The notes beneath the pieces are model-generated. The model did not search any database. It was given only the letters and a program-made list of their open reading frames with translations, and was not told the origin of the DNA. From NCBI GenBank assembly GCA_927910885.1, contig CAKMOD010000045.1:1-58752 (forward strand): a stretch of DNA of 58,752 nucleotides, given 5' to 3'. This DNA comes from an uncultured Prevotella sp. Lineage in GTDB: Bacteria; Bacteroidota; Bacteroidia; Bacteroidales; Bacteroidaceae. Of this stretch, positions 1 through 8,854 are shown piece after piece (positions within the stretch are counted from its first letter, which is position 1; the number at the start of each line of letters is the position of its first letter). A program made the translations under genes and the position numbers.

Positions 1-128
1 TCCATCTTCTCGTCAAGATGGATACGCAATAATGAAGGACTAGGTTCTATTTTAACTACAGAGAAGTATTTCAATACATCCTTAGGGAGAACCAACGATG
101 CTAAATGATATAGATAAGTATCTTCCAT
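1..128 (-). CDS. Transposase N-terminal region, ISAon1/ISL3-like (partial, runs off window)
   Basis: An ATG at 128 opens a frame that reads without a stop to the window edge, giving 42 codons. The peptide begins MEDTYLYHLASLVLP and continues with KDVLKYFSVV, then IHLDEKM. That pattern (LVLP, then a YF motif, then a short acidic beta segment) is what I recall for the small N-terminal protein of ISAon1-type elements in Bacteroidota, which usually sits just before the DDE transposase frame. Only the first third of the protein is visible, so no catalytic motif can be checked. It could instead be an unrelated short hypothetical protein. Confidence 0.45.
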   Translation of the reverse strand, partial: MEDTYLYHLASLVLPKDVLKYFSVVKIEPSPSLLRIHLDEKM

Positions 129-209
129 AATGCAAAGGAAAGAAAAAGATATCAAAAAAAGAAATTTCCACACCTTTTTCCTACTGAGCCTCCATTTAAC
201 GGAAGAACC
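1..209 (-). mobile_element. End of an ISL3-like insertion sequence (partial)
   Basis: Positions 201-209 read, on the minus strand, as GGTTCTTCC. This resembles the GG-TCTTC ends of ISL3-family elements, and an open reading frame resembling an ISAon1-type transposase N-terminus starts inside it at 128. The other end lies outside the window. If 209 is the true boundary, the 8 bases at 210-217 would be one copy of the target duplication. The family assignment rests on memory of the family and one end only. Confidence 0.4.
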
Positions 210-236
210 TATTAAATGGTCGTGAATATAAAAAGT

Positions 237-270
237 AAAAGAGTTGTAATCAGATGATTACAACTCTTTT
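237..270 (-). terminator. Rho-independent terminator of the tRNA-Val/tRNA-Tyr unit
   Basis: A perfect stem of about 15 bp (AAAAGAGTTGTAATC with GATTACAACTCTTTT) lies two bases beyond the 3' end of tRNA-Tyr. It has a 4-base loop and a U-rich tail in the minus-strand transcript. Confidence 0.8.
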
Positions 271-271
271 G

Positions 272-353
272 TGGGTAGTGATGGATTCGAACCACCGAAG
301 CTAGAAGCAGCAGATTTACAGTCTGCCCCATTTGGCCACTCTGGAAACTACCC
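272..353 (-). tRNA. tRNA-Tyr (GTA)
   Basis: A minus-strand cloverleaf with acceptor stem GGGTAGT/ACTACCC, a long variable arm as expected for tRNA-Tyr, TTCGAATC in the T loop and anticodon GTA. CCA is not encoded. It lies seven bases downstream of tRNA-Val and the two are very probably one transcript. Confidence 0.95.
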
Positions 354-360
354 AAGGTAG

Positions 361-435
361 TGGGCGTTGACGGATTCGAACCGCCGACCCTCTGCTTGTA
401 AGGCAGATGCTCTAAACCAACTGAGCTAAACGCCC
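361..435 (-). tRNA. tRNA-Val (TAC)
   Basis: A minus-strand cloverleaf with acceptor GGGCGTT/AACGCCC, anticodon loop CTTACAA (anticodon TAC) and T loop TTCGAATC. It is the first gene of a two-tRNA unit with tRNA-Tyr. Confidence 0.95.
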
Positions 436-571
436 TTACTTTTCGTAAGCGGTTGCAAAAGTAGTCATTTTATTCAACTGTACAAACTTTATCAAGTTTT
501 TTTCTTCTTTTTTCTTTTTATGACGAAGAAATGTTCTTTTAGAGTTGATATTTTATGGTGAGTTAAATAAA

Positions 572-608
572 AACTCCCTATGAGTAACTTTATGTCTCAC
601 AGGGAGTT
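572..608 (-). terminator. Terminator after the NCS2 permease
   Basis: The stem AACTCCCT/AGGGAGTT is extended inward by imperfect pairs and followed on the minus strand by a T-rich run. It lies 20 bases beyond the permease stop and closes the salvage group that starts at 4567. Confidence 0.75.
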
Positions 609-627
609 GTTTATTAAATAATATATT

Positions 628-1932
628 TTAGCTCTTAATAAAGTTCAAGACAAAGAGTACAGCCAGTACTATCAGTGTCCAGTTTAAATCTTTCCACTGA
701 CGTGTGAAAGTCTTCATGAATACATAAGCAAGGATTCCCAAACAGATGCCATCAGCAATAGAATAGCAAAGTACCATTGTAATCATTGTGATGAAGGCTG
801 GGAATGATTCTGTGATATCCTGAAGGTCGATCTTCTTTACAGAGTCAATCATCAATACGCCTACCATAACCAAAGCTCCACTTGTTGCTGCACTTGGGAT
901 GAGCAGGAAGATAGGAGAAAGGAAGAGGGCGATGATGAAGAAGATACCTACTGTAAATGCTGTTACACCAGAACGGCCACCTTCTGCAATACCACTGGCA
1001 CTCTCAACGTATGTTGTCAGTGTTGAGCTACCCAACATAGCACCACAGGTTGTACCAATAGCATCACTCATCATAGCTTCTTTAACGTGAGGAATGTCGC
1101 CATTTGGCTTAACGATACCTGTCTTGTCAGCTAAGCCCATCAGTGTACCGATAGTGTCAAAGATATTAATCAAGAGAAGTGAGAAGACTACCAATACAGT
1201 TTTGAGGTTTATCAAGGATGAGAAATCAAACTTACAGAAGATAGGACTGATATCTTGTGGGGCAGATACAGGTATCCAGTTGTCTGGAAATACTGTTACT
1301 CCCATTGGAATACCAATGAGTGTTGTGATGATAATACCCCAGAATAGAGAGCCTTTAACGTTTCTTGCCATGAGTGCACCACTGATCAAAATAGCAATAA
1401 TACCGAGAATACAGGTAGGAGTGAAGGCTCCAAGACCAACGAGAGTGGCTTGGTTGTCAACGATAATATTAGCATTCTTTAGACCGATAAAGGCAATGAA
1501 CATACCGATACCTGCTGATATGGCATAGCGTAGATTCGTTGGGATAGCGGCAAGAATCATCTCTCTCACATTGAAGAATGTGATTACGATAAAAAGAATA
1601 CCCTCAATGAGCATAATTGCAAGTGCCTGCTGCCATGTGTAACCTAAGGATACGCAAAGGGTATAAGCAAAGAAGGCGTTAAGACCCATAGATGGAGCCT
1701 GTGCAAAAGGAAGCTTTGCCATGAATGCTAACAGTAATGTAGCAATAGCAGAGGCAAGTGCTGTACCGGTAAAGAGCGCACCCTTGTCCATACCTGTATC
1801 TGCAAGAATACCAGGGTTGACAGCTAAGATATAGCTCATTGTTAAGAATGTTGTTGCTCCAGCAATAATTTCAGTGCGTAGCTTCATTGATTTGGGATCA
1901 AATCCGAGGGCTTTTTCTAAGAAAGTCATCAT
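628..1932 (-). CDS. NCS2-family purine (guanine/hypoxanthine/adenine) permease
   Basis: A 434-residue polytopic membrane protein of the AzgA-like branch of NCS2 transporters, which bring purine bases across the inner membrane with protons. The start FLEKALGFDPKSMKLRTEI, then GATTFLTMSYIL and the APSMGLNAFFAY segment (about residues 78-90) are typical; the length is normal. About 12 hydrophobic segments are visible. It lies 27 bases after nudC, with no promoter seen between, and is followed by a terminator. Together with the upstream 5'-nucleotidase and NudC it suggests purine scavenging. Substrate preference cannot be read from sequence. An alternative start is the second Met (1929). Confidence 0.88.
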   Translation of the reverse strand: MMTFLEKALGFDPKSMKLRTEIIAGATTFLTMSYILAVNPGILADTGMDKGALFTGTALASAIATLLLAFMAKLPFAQAPSMGLNAFFAYTLCVSLGYTWQQALAIMLIEGILFIVITFFNVREMILAAIPTNLRYAISAGIGMFIAFIGLKNANIIVDNQATLVGLGAFTPTCILGIIAILISGALMARNVKGSLFWGIIITTLIGIPMGVTVFPDNWIPVSAPQDISPIFCKFDFSSLINLKTVLVVFSLLLINIFDTIGTLMGLADKTGIVKPNGDIPHVKEAMMSDAIGTTCGAMLGSSTLTTYVESASGIAEGGRSGVTAFTVGIFFIIALFLSPIFLLIPSAATSGALVMVGVLMIDSVKKIDLQDITESFPAFITMITMVLCYSIADGICLGILAYVFMKTFTRQWKDLNWTLIVLAVLFVLNFIKS

Positions 1933-1959
1933 TGTTTTAAGGTTTAAATACTCTTTAGT

Positions 1960-2736
1960 TTATATTAATGTTTTATTTATCCAATCGTCAAGAATCATTC
2001 GTGCTATTGATAAAGGCTCAGGAATGGTTGGCAGGTTATCTTTTGTAAACCAAGCTCCTTTTGAAAGTTCGCTACGCTGAAGTTGTATACTTCCACTATC
2101 GTAGTCTGCATTGAAACCTATCATTAGACCGCAAGGATAGGGCCAAGGTTGTGAACCAAAGTAGCGAATGTTCTTTATTTTTATACCAGTTTCTTCTTCC
2201 ACTTCACGGTGTACAGCTTCTTCGAGTGTCTCACCTGTTTCAACAAAGCCTGCTACAAGTCCATAGAAATCGGTCTTGAAGTTGCGAGCATGTACAAGGA
2301 GAACTTCGTCATCTCGGTGTACAAGGACGATGACTGCTGTTGCTAACTGTGGCCATACTTCTTTACCACAGTTCGTACAACGCTTTGATATATCGGTGTG
2401 CATCTTCATTGGGGCTCCACAAATTCCACAGAACTTGGTGTTATTATCCCAGTAAAGTAGTTCATGACACTTGCCAGCTTTGAGGTAGAGTTCCTTGGAA
2501 AGCTTATAGAAAGAAGGACGTAAACCACACATCTCATACAGAGGATTGTCTGTAATTGGTTGGTCTATCATGACCGTCCTGATCTCTGTACCATCCTCCA
2601 TAGGAGTAACATTCAGTACATGTGTCCAAGGGTGTAGTGTTACTGGAGCTTCTTCAGAAAATGGAATAGTATAGCCTTTACCCACTTTCTCAAGCATGAT
2701 ATCTGTCTTACAGAAAACAAACCAGTATTTCTTCAT
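1960..2736 (-). CDS. nudC: NAD(H) pyrophosphatase / RNA deNADding Nudix hydrolase NudC
   Basis: A 258-residue cytosolic Nudix enzyme that cleaves NAD(H) to NMN(H) and AMP and, in characterised homologues, removes NAD caps from RNA. A four-Cys zinc ribbon is formed by C103, C106, C121 and C124. The Nudix box begins at G164 and contains REVEEETGI (178-186). The NudC-specific SQPWP motif follows at 196-200, with YPCGLMIGF after it, which separates it from other Nudix families. It sits between the 5'-nucleotidase (82 bases upstream) and the permease, so it may supply AMP or purines to the same salvage route. Confidence 0.9.
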   Translation of the reverse strand: MKKYWFVFCKTDIMLEKVGKGYTIPFSEEAPVTLHPWTHVLNVTPMEDGTEIRTVMIDQPITDNPLYEMCGLRPSFYKLSKELYLKAGKCHELLYWDNNTKFCGICGAPMKMHTDISKRCTNCGKEVWPQLATAVIVLVHRDDEVLLVHARNFKTDFYGLVAGFVETGETLEEAVHREVEEETGIKIKNIRYFGSQPWPYPCGLMIGFNADYDSGSIQLQRSELSKGAWFTKDNLPTIPEPLSIARMILDDWINKTLI

Positions 2737-2818
2737 TGGTCTCAGTATTAATCTTTTGCCTAATTCTATTAACCCTAAACTCTTTATTGCTCTTTGGTCA
2801 CTTTACCTTCTGATTTGT

Positions 2819-4567
2819 TTATTCACCAAAAAGAAGTTTGCGGTCACGTGCAGCGGCAGGAACGGTCCATGCTTCTGGAACAAATTTCCAGTTGTGGTTT
2901 GGCTGTGGGTTCATGACACCTGCCTTCTTTATCTCTTCCATCAAATAATGGCGTTGGTCTTTTGGACTTTCCCAAATGATTCGACTCTTCAAAGAGTCAC
3001 GTGGAATACCAGCACCCTTGGTTAATAACTCGCCACCACCATTAGCACGATAGCTATTAACTGCTACTGTGTACCATTTATTCTCATCAAATGGTTCTCC
3101 ATTACTCATGCGAAGGATACGTACTTTCTGTCCATCAGGTTTTGTAACATCGACTTCATAATCAATACCAGCTGCTGAATCAAAGTTGAACGAGAAGTTT
3201 TTGAAGCCAAGACGTTGTGCATCATTCTGTGTATTTGAGAGCAAAAGTAGATGATCTTCAGGGCTTTTCATTGTGTTACACCATAGGTCATAACTCATTT
3301 CAAGATGCTTACGAATCTCTTTACCTGTCAAACGCATGGTGCAGAGGTTGTTCTCATACTTATAAAGATTGAACATATCAGCAACAGTGATAGGACCAGC
3401 CTTGATAGATGCGTTGAATAATAAAGGTGCATTGAAAGCAATATCTGCCTTAGTAATCTCCAACTCCAAATTGAGGATAAGGTCGTTGAAAGCAGAGTTG
3501 CCAAAGTAACTATCTTTTGTATAGATAGTATTTCCAAATCTTCCAATTACCTGATCGCTCCATGCTTTTACCGCATCAATCTCTGGTTGGAAGTGTTGAA
3601 TGAAAGCATCGTCAGCTTTGAGTTCCTTTACATCAACCAATTCACCCGTAGCTTTTGTTACGGTGTATTGCCGTTTACCTTTGACAGTCTTAGGTCTAAG
3701 GGTTAATGTTGCTATGGCTACACGTTGTGCATTGTTGGCAGGGTCAAGACAGATTACGTCTTTACCAACAATATTCTTTTCAATAGAACTATGTGGAGTA
3801 TGGTCATGACCGAAGAATACAATATCAAAGCCAGGCACTTCCTTAGCTACCTTCTTCGAAGCATCCTCATCATATTCTGGTGTCTTAATACCACCATCCC
3901 AGCCAGAATGGAACAAACCAACAATAACGTCTGGCTTCTCTTTCGTCTTCACTTCTGTCATTGTTCGCTTGGCACAAGAGATCATTTCTTCAAAGCGTAG
4001 ACCACTCCAGATGCTCTCTTTCAACCAGTTAGGTATAGCAGGGGTGAGCATACCGATAACACAAACCTTAATACCATTCTTTTTCTTGATAGTATAATAA
4101 GGTAAGATATAAGGCTTGTTAGTCTTTGTATCAATAATATTTGCACCAAGTATAGGGAACTTTAGCTCCTTAAACCATTTGTCATAAACCTCGTGTCCAG
4201 TTTCAATATCGTGGTTTCCAACTGTTGCAGCATCGTAACCCATATAGTTAAGCACGCTTGCAGCGATGTTAGTCTTCTCTGGTGCGACGTAATTATAGTA
4301 GTAGGAGATAGGCTGACCTTGTAGGATATCGCCATTATCCAATAAATAGACATTGTCTTTTCCATCCTTCTTACGCAGCTCTTCTACTAATGTATAGACT
4401 CTTGCCATAGAACCACTTTTAGGTTTTCTGGTGATGAAGTCGTATGGGAAGAAAGAACCATGCACATCAGTTGTTTCGATAAGTTTGATAGTAACATCTT
4501 TCTGTTGTGCCATAGTTGAAGAACTGAGTCCTAACATGATGGAAAGTAATATTGTTGAAAGTTTCAT
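2819..4567 (-). CDS. Secreted 5'-nucleotidase / 2',3'-cyclic phosphodiesterase family metallophosphatase
   Basis: A 582-residue protein of the UshA/CpdB type. Residues 1-20 form a signal peptide ending in TMA, placing it in the periplasm. The metallophosphoesterase domain shows TTDVHG (D34, H36), DNGD (77-80), GNHD (117-120), H220 and GHDH (253-256). The 5'-nucleotidase C-terminal substrate domain occupies roughly 330-560. It should release nucleosides and phosphate from nucleotides outside the inner membrane. A TACTTTTG promoter box lies 23 bases upstream. It is first in the group with nudC and the purine permease. Whether it prefers 5' or cyclic nucleotides is not decidable. Confidence 0.88.
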   Translation of the reverse strand: MKLSTILLSIMLGLSSSTMAQQKDVTIKLIETTDVHGSFFPYDFITRKPKSGSMARVYTLVEELRKKDGKDNVYLLDNGDILQGQPISYYYNYVAPEKTNIAASVLNYMGYDAATVGNHDIETGHEVYDKWFKELKFPILGANIIDTKTNKPYILPYYTIKKKNGIKVCVIGMLTPAIPNWLKESIWSGLRFEEMISCAKRTMTEVKTKEKPDVIVGLFHSGWDGGIKTPEYDEDASKKVAKEVPGFDIVFFGHDHTPHSSIEKNIVGKDVICLDPANNAQRVAIATLTLRPKTVKGKRQYTVTKATGELVDVKELKADDAFIQHFQPEIDAVKAWSDQVIGRFGNTIYTKDSYFGNSAFNDLILNLELEITKADIAFNAPLLFNASIKAGPITVADMFNLYKYENNLCTMRLTGKEIRKHLEMSYDLWCNTMKSPEDHLLLLSNTQNDAQRLGFKNFSFNFDSAAGIDYEVDVTKPDGQKVRILRMSNGEPFDENKWYTVAVNSYRANGGGELLTKGAGIPRDSLKSRIIWESPKDQRHYLMEEIKKAGVMNPQPNHNWKFVPEAWTVPAAARDRKLLFGE

Positions 4568-4589
4568 AACTTTATTTTTAATTCTACTG

Positions 4590-4597
4590 CAAAAGTA
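4590..4597 (-). promoter_or_regulatory. -7 promoter box for the 5'-nucleotidase group
   Basis: TACTTTTG on the minus strand matches the Bacteroidota TAnnTTTG -7 element. I see no other clear signal or gene in the rest of the 4568-4894 gap. Confidence 0.55.
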
Positions 4598-4894
4598 CTA
4601 AATTATACGGAAAAAAACGAACTTGTATTGTTATGTTTCAACGTCTTGTTTTAAGGTTAGTTGAGTTGGGGTAGGCGTGTTTTATGGGTTAATGTAGAAT
4701 TGTTTAATAATGTAGGAATATGTAATTCATTTAAGGTTGATTGTAGCAAAATAACAGGAGCACATAACTTAAAATCTTTTATCACGCTTTCAAACATTCA
4801 TGGTAGATATCTTTCCTGTTGAATGCTTTGAGCATATATAAAAGTTTAAGTTGTGTACTCCAGTTCTTTTATTGCGGTTCTAACTGTGAAGAAT

Positions 4895-6229
4895 CTAAAT
4901 AACGCCTTGCGCCATCATTGCCTTACCAACTTTAATGAAGCCTGCGATATTAGCACCCTTTACATAGTTGATATATCCATCAGGCTCTGTTCCGTATTTT
5001 ACACAGTTTGCGTGGATATCATCCATAATCTGATGGAGTTTCTGGTCAACCTCTTCACGACTCCATTTCAGACGTCCAGAGTTCTGACTCATCTCAAGTC
5101 CTGACACTGCCACACCACCAGCATTACTTGCTTTACCTGGGCAATAGAGTACTTTTGCGTCTTGGAAAATCTTTACTGCCTCTGGTGTAGAAGGCATGTT
5201 TGCACCTTCTGTCACAGCGATAACACCATTCTTTACGAGTTCAGCAGCTGCTTCTCCGTTGATTTCATTCTGTGTAGCACATGGAGTTGCGATGTCAGCC
5301 TCCTCAGACCAAGGTCTTCCTCCTGGAACATACTTCACATTATACTTCTCTGCATACTCGCGAATACGTCCACGCTCAATGTTTTTGAGTTCCATTATAT
5401 AAGCCAACTTCTCCTCATCTATGCCATCTGGGTCATAGATGTAACCATCAGAATCGGAACAGGTAAGCGGCTTAGCACCTAATTCAAGCAACTTTTCTAT
5501 TGTGTACTGTGCTACATTACCCGAACCAGAGACGAGGACGGTCTTACCTTTGAGGTCAATGTTGCGAGTCTTAAGCATGTTCTGTAGGAAGTATACATTA
5601 CCGTATCCTGTTGCTTCAGGACGGATAAGTGAACCACCGAACTCCTGACCTTTACCCGTAAGGATACCAACAAACTGATTAGTCAGTTTCTTATATTGTC
5701 CAAACATATAGCCAACTTCGCGTCCACCAACACCGATGTCACCAGCAGGAACGTCACAGTCTGGACCAATGTAATTCCACAATTCTCTCATGAAAGCTTG
5801 ACAAAAACGCATTACCTCTGCATTTGACTTACCTCGAGGAGAAAAGTCAGAACCACCCTTAGCACCACCCATAGGGAGTGTTGTCAGTGAGTTTTTAAAT
5901 GTCTGTTCAAAGGCAAGGAACTTCAAGATAGACTCATTAACTGATGCATGGAAGCGAAGTCCACCTTTGTAAGGACCAATTGTGTTGTTATGTTGTACAC
6001 GGAAGCCCATATTGGTTTGTACATTTCCCTTGTCATCAACCCAGTTTACACGAAACTTTATGATTCTATCTGGCACACAGAGTCGCTCAATGAGGTTAGC
6101 CTGATCGAAGCCTGGATGTCTGTTATATTCCTCCTCGATAGTGTCTAATACCTGTGAAACAGCCTGAATATATTCTGGCTCATTTGGAAAACGTTGTTTT
6201 AATCTCTCTACGACTTCTGTTGCTTTCAT
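4895..6229 (-). CDS. gdhA: NADP-specific glutamate dehydrogenase
   Basis: A 444-residue hexameric-type GDH that interconverts 2-oxoglutarate plus ammonium and glutamate; in Bacteroidota it is the main ammonium-assimilating route. GPYKGG (K88) binds substrate, and K124 in PMGGAKGG is the catalytic lysine. The Rossmann half begins at about residue 230 (VLVSGSGNVAQ). The length and the MKATEVVERL start are normal. It is monocistronic by context, with its own TACCTTTG box 66 bases upstream and a long leader region containing a dyad and one of the 22-bp-pitch arrays. Confidence 0.95.
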   Translation of the reverse strand: MKATEVVERLKQRFPNEPEYIQAVSQVLDTIEEEYNRHPGFDQANLIERLCVPDRIIKFRVNWVDDKGNVQTNMGFRVQHNNTIGPYKGGLRFHASVNESILKFLAFEQTFKNSLTTLPMGGAKGGSDFSPRGKSNAEVMRFCQAFMRELWNYIGPDCDVPAGDIGVGGREVGYMFGQYKKLTNQFVGILTGKGQEFGGSLIRPEATGYGNVYFLQNMLKTRNIDLKGKTVLVSGSGNVAQYTIEKLLELGAKPLTCSDSDGYIYDPDGIDEEKLAYIMELKNIERGRIREYAEKYNVKYVPGGRPWSEEADIATPCATQNEINGEAAAELVKNGVIAVTEGANMPSTPEAVKIFQDAKVLYCPGKASNAGGVAVSGLEMSQNSGRLKWSREEVDQKLHQIMDDIHANCVKYGTEPDGYINYVKGANIAGFIKVGKAMMAQGVI

Positions 6230-6294
6230 AATTAATTGATATTATTTTTTATCCTGAAATATATTATTTCTTATATTTACTCTTGTTTACCTTG

Positions 6295-6302
6295 CAAAGG
6301 TA
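6295..6302 (-). promoter_or_regulatory. -7 promoter box for gdhA
   Basis: TACCTTTG on the minus strand fits TAnnTTTG. The predicted leader is about 60 bases. Confidence 0.6.
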
Positions 6303-6497
6303 ACAATTTTTGCTTAAATATCTGTCATTTTGTAGTAGAATGTTTGAATATAACGTAATTAAGTCATTATCTATTCTCTTATAGGTTAAGTAGATGTTTA
6401 TATCATCTTTTTGCAATATATAGAATTTACAAGTGACATTATCTTAAGATGTAATAGACTTCGTTTTATAATACTATAATATTTTCGATTTATGTTG

Positions 6498-6575
6498 CTG
6501 TCACTTTTAACATTTTCTTGCAAGTGTATGTAAACTAATTAGTTACATGTATATAGGTTATGACAGTAGTGACAG
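6498..6575. promoter_or_regulatory. Nested dyad in the gdhA upstream region
   Basis: CTGTCACT (6498-6505) and its complement AGTGACAG (6568-6575) flank a perfect 12-bp palindrome, AACTAATTAGTT (6533-6544). It lies 196-273 bases upstream of the gdhA -7 box. The arrangement is visible; a regulatory role is inference. The rest of the 6230-7010 gap, apart from the promoter and array A, shows no gene. Confidence 0.3.
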
Positions 6576-6816
6576 GAAATTTATTTTTGATAGAATCTCT
6601 TTGCTATAGCTTCTTATCTTAATGCAGAGTTAACACAGAAAGAGTAAGATGAACTCGTTTGACTCATCCTATATTTTGTCTGATGCAGTAATCATTTCTT
6701 ATATCGTTAATTTTATTATTCCTGTGATAATAGATTGCACTCATTCCACTCTTGTCTTTCAGCAAGATTATTAATTCTCGATTTCTACTAATATCCTTTT
6801 GTCATTTTAATGATTA

Positions 6817-6873
6817 GCACAATATGTGCGAACGCTCCGCACATGTTGTGCGGAGGGTAAGCACAAATGGTGC
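6817..6873 (-). repeat. 22-bp-pitch palindrome array, copy A (3 full sites)
   Basis: Three GCAC-N5-GTGC sites begin at 6817, 6839 and 6861, exactly 22 bp apart, with 9-bp spacers. The middle site extends to 8-bp arms (CTCCGCAC / GTGCGGAG). Orientation was assigned by matching spacer sequences to the other copies. It lies between the helicase terminator and gdhA. Confidence 0.85.
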
Positions 6874-7010
6874 GAAGATATATCATTACTCTCCTTAACC
6901 ACAGAGTCTGTTATATAAGACTTCTAAAATATAGATTAATAAGGCTTATTAAAGAAGGAGGGGATTTCTATTTGCGTATAATTCGTTAATGTACAGATGA
7001 AGATAAAAAC

Positions 7011-7045
7011 AATGCCCGTAACCATTGTATAGGGTTACGGGCATT
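7011..7045 (-). terminator. Terminator after the DEAD-box helicase
   Basis: A perfect 13-bp stem (AATGCCCGTAACC / GGTTACGGGCATT) is followed on the minus strand by GTTTTT, 28 bases beyond the helicase stop. Confidence 0.85.
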
Positions 7046-7072
7046 ATATAATAATGTGTAAACATACTCGCT

Positions 7073-8794
7073 TTATTTCTTACCGAGTCCACGAAGCCAC
7101 TTCAGAGGTTTTTTAATAAGAGCCTTCAAGCCTGATTCGTTGTTGGATGTTGATGGCAACTCCTCACGAATATCATATTTCGTACTCCTTCTTACAGACT
7201 TATCTTCTGGTGTACGCTGGCGGTTGTTACGCTTCTTACGCTTATTGTTAGGCTTCTTGTTCTGCTGATTGGTAGTGTTTTCAGCATTACCTTTATTGTT
7301 AGCAGGTTTCCTGTCATTGCGCTTCTCGTTGTCTGCTTTTGGCTGATGTTCCTGCTGCTTACCCTTATTCTGACGATTATTCTTCTTGTTTACTGGTTTA
7401 CCCTCAGTTGCTGCAGGATTGTTATCTTGCTGCTTTTGAGGTCTATGGTTCTGTTTGTTTCCAGCCTTACGCTCCTGTTGGTTCGCGTTGTTCTCGTCAG
7501 TGTTGTTCTGAGTCTGCGGTGCAGGACGTCTGTTGCGCTGCTTGTTGTTTCCTTGTTTCTTGTCCTTGTGGCTCTGATGATCACGATCCTTGCGGCGACG
7601 GCTCTTTGCACTATTGCCACTCTTCTTAGGCTTTCCGTTGCTCTTATATTCAGGACCTTCACCAAGTTCTGCTGGTAGTTGCGCCTTCTCAACCTCCTTC
7701 TCTAAGAATGATTCAATCTGCTGGAAGAAGTAAATATCGTCTTCATTCACGAAGGTAATCGCTTTTCCGTCACGGTCAGCACGTGCTGTACGACCGATAC
7801 GGTGAACATAATCCTCTGCGTCATGAGGTACATCATAGTTGATGACCATTGCAATATCATCGATATCAATACCACGTGAAACGATGTCAGTAGCCACCAA
7901 TACATCAATTTGTCCGCTCTTGAACTTGAACATAACGTCATTACGCTGTTCTTGATCGAGGTCGGAATGCATCTCACCACAGTTGATGTGCATGCGATTA
8001 AGCGAGCCTGCAATCTGCTTTACCTTCTGTTTTGAACCTGAGAAGATAATGACACGCTTGAGATCTCCAGCCTTGAAGATATCCTTAATGATACCCCTTT
8101 TCTGCGTCTCATAGCATACGTATGCTGTCTGCTGAATCTTCTCTGCAGGTTTACTTACAGCGAGTTTAATCTCAACAGGATTCTTTAGCAATGTCTTCGC
8201 AAGTTCTTCAATTTTTGCAGGCATTGTAGCAGAGAACATAATCGTCTGACAAGTAGAAGGCAATTTCTTTGCAATAGTCATAATGTCATCAGCAAAACCC
8301 ATGTCGAGCATGCGGTCAGCTTCGTCAAGGATGAAGAAACTCACCTTAGATAAGTCTACGTTTCCGAGTGAGATATGTGATATAAAGCGACCTGGTGTTG
8401 CAATCACAACATCTGCTCCCAATGCGAGACTTTTCAACTCTTGGTCGTATCTATTACCATCATTACCGCCATAGACAGCAACACAAGATACACCATCAAG
8501 ATAGTAGGCAAAGCCCTGCATACCTTGGTCAATCTGCTGTGCTAACTCGCGTGTAGGCGACATGATGACACAATTAATTGCTGACTCAGGGTAGCCACCA
8601 TCAGCCAGTTTAGAGAGAACTGGAAGGAGGTAAGCCGCTGTTTTACCTGTTCCAGTCTGGGCAACGCCCAATACGTCGTGTCCTTTTAATATTTCGGGAA
8701 TGCACTTCTCCTGAACTGGAGTACATTCATCAAAACGCATGTCATATAGTGCGTCAAGTACGTTATCGTTTAAATCTAAATCTTCAAAATACAT
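7073..8794 (-). CDS. DEAD-box ATP-dependent RNA helicase with long basic Q/N/K/R tail
   Basis: A 573-residue RNA helicase of the RhlE/CsdA type. The Q-motif region is followed by motif I AQTGTGKT (45-52), PTRELAQQ, DEAD (157-160), SAT (188-190), ATDIVSRGID and HRIGRTAR (331-338). The catalytic core ends near 375. Residues about 385-560 are low-complexity, rich in Asn, Gln, Lys and Arg, and likely disordered and RNA-binding. Such tails are common in Bacteroidota cold-shock/ribosome-assembly helicases, so a role in rRNA or mRNA structure remodelling is inferred. It lies 60 bases after lptF/G and ends in a strong terminator. Confidence 0.92.
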   Translation of the reverse strand: MYFEDLDLNDNVLDALYDMRFDECTPVQEKCIPEILKGHDVLGVAQTGTGKTAAYLLPVLSKLADGGYPESAINCVIMSPTRELAQQIDQGMQGFAYYLDGVSCVAVYGGNDGNRYDQELKSLALGADVVIATPGRFISHISLGNVDLSKVSFFILDEADRMLDMGFADDIMTIAKKLPSTCQTIMFSATMPAKIEELAKTLLKNPVEIKLAVSKPAEKIQQTAYVCYETQKRGIIKDIFKAGDLKRVIIFSGSKQKVKQIAGSLNRMHINCGEMHSDLDQEQRNDVMFKFKSGQIDVLVATDIVSRGIDIDDIAMVINYDVPHDAEDYVHRIGRTARADRDGKAITFVNEDDIYFFQQIESFLEKEVEKAQLPAELGEGPEYKSNGKPKKSGNSAKSRRRKDRDHQSHKDKKQGNNKQRNRRPAPQTQNNTDENNANQQERKAGNKQNHRPQKQQDNNPAATEGKPVNKKNNRQNKGKQQEHQPKADNEKRNDRKPANNKGNAENTTNQQNKKPNNKRKKRNNRQRTPEDKSVRRSTKYDIREELPSTSNNESGLKALIKKPLKWLRGLGKK

Positions 8795-8854
8795 ATTTTA
8801 CTGTTTTGCCCTTCTTCAATGAGGGTAGTTTTTACTTTTGTTTTATTCGCCTTA

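Noticed and set aside
6817..6873. Array A (and the other seven arrays) as a CRISPR array
   Set aside because: Repeat units are 13 bp palindromes with 9-bp spacers and at most three units; no cas genes are present.
7339..7692. Long frames opposite and across the helicase C-terminus
   Set aside because: They mirror the low-complexity Q/N/K/R tail; the translations are repetitive Leu/Val or Arg/Thr strings with no family features.
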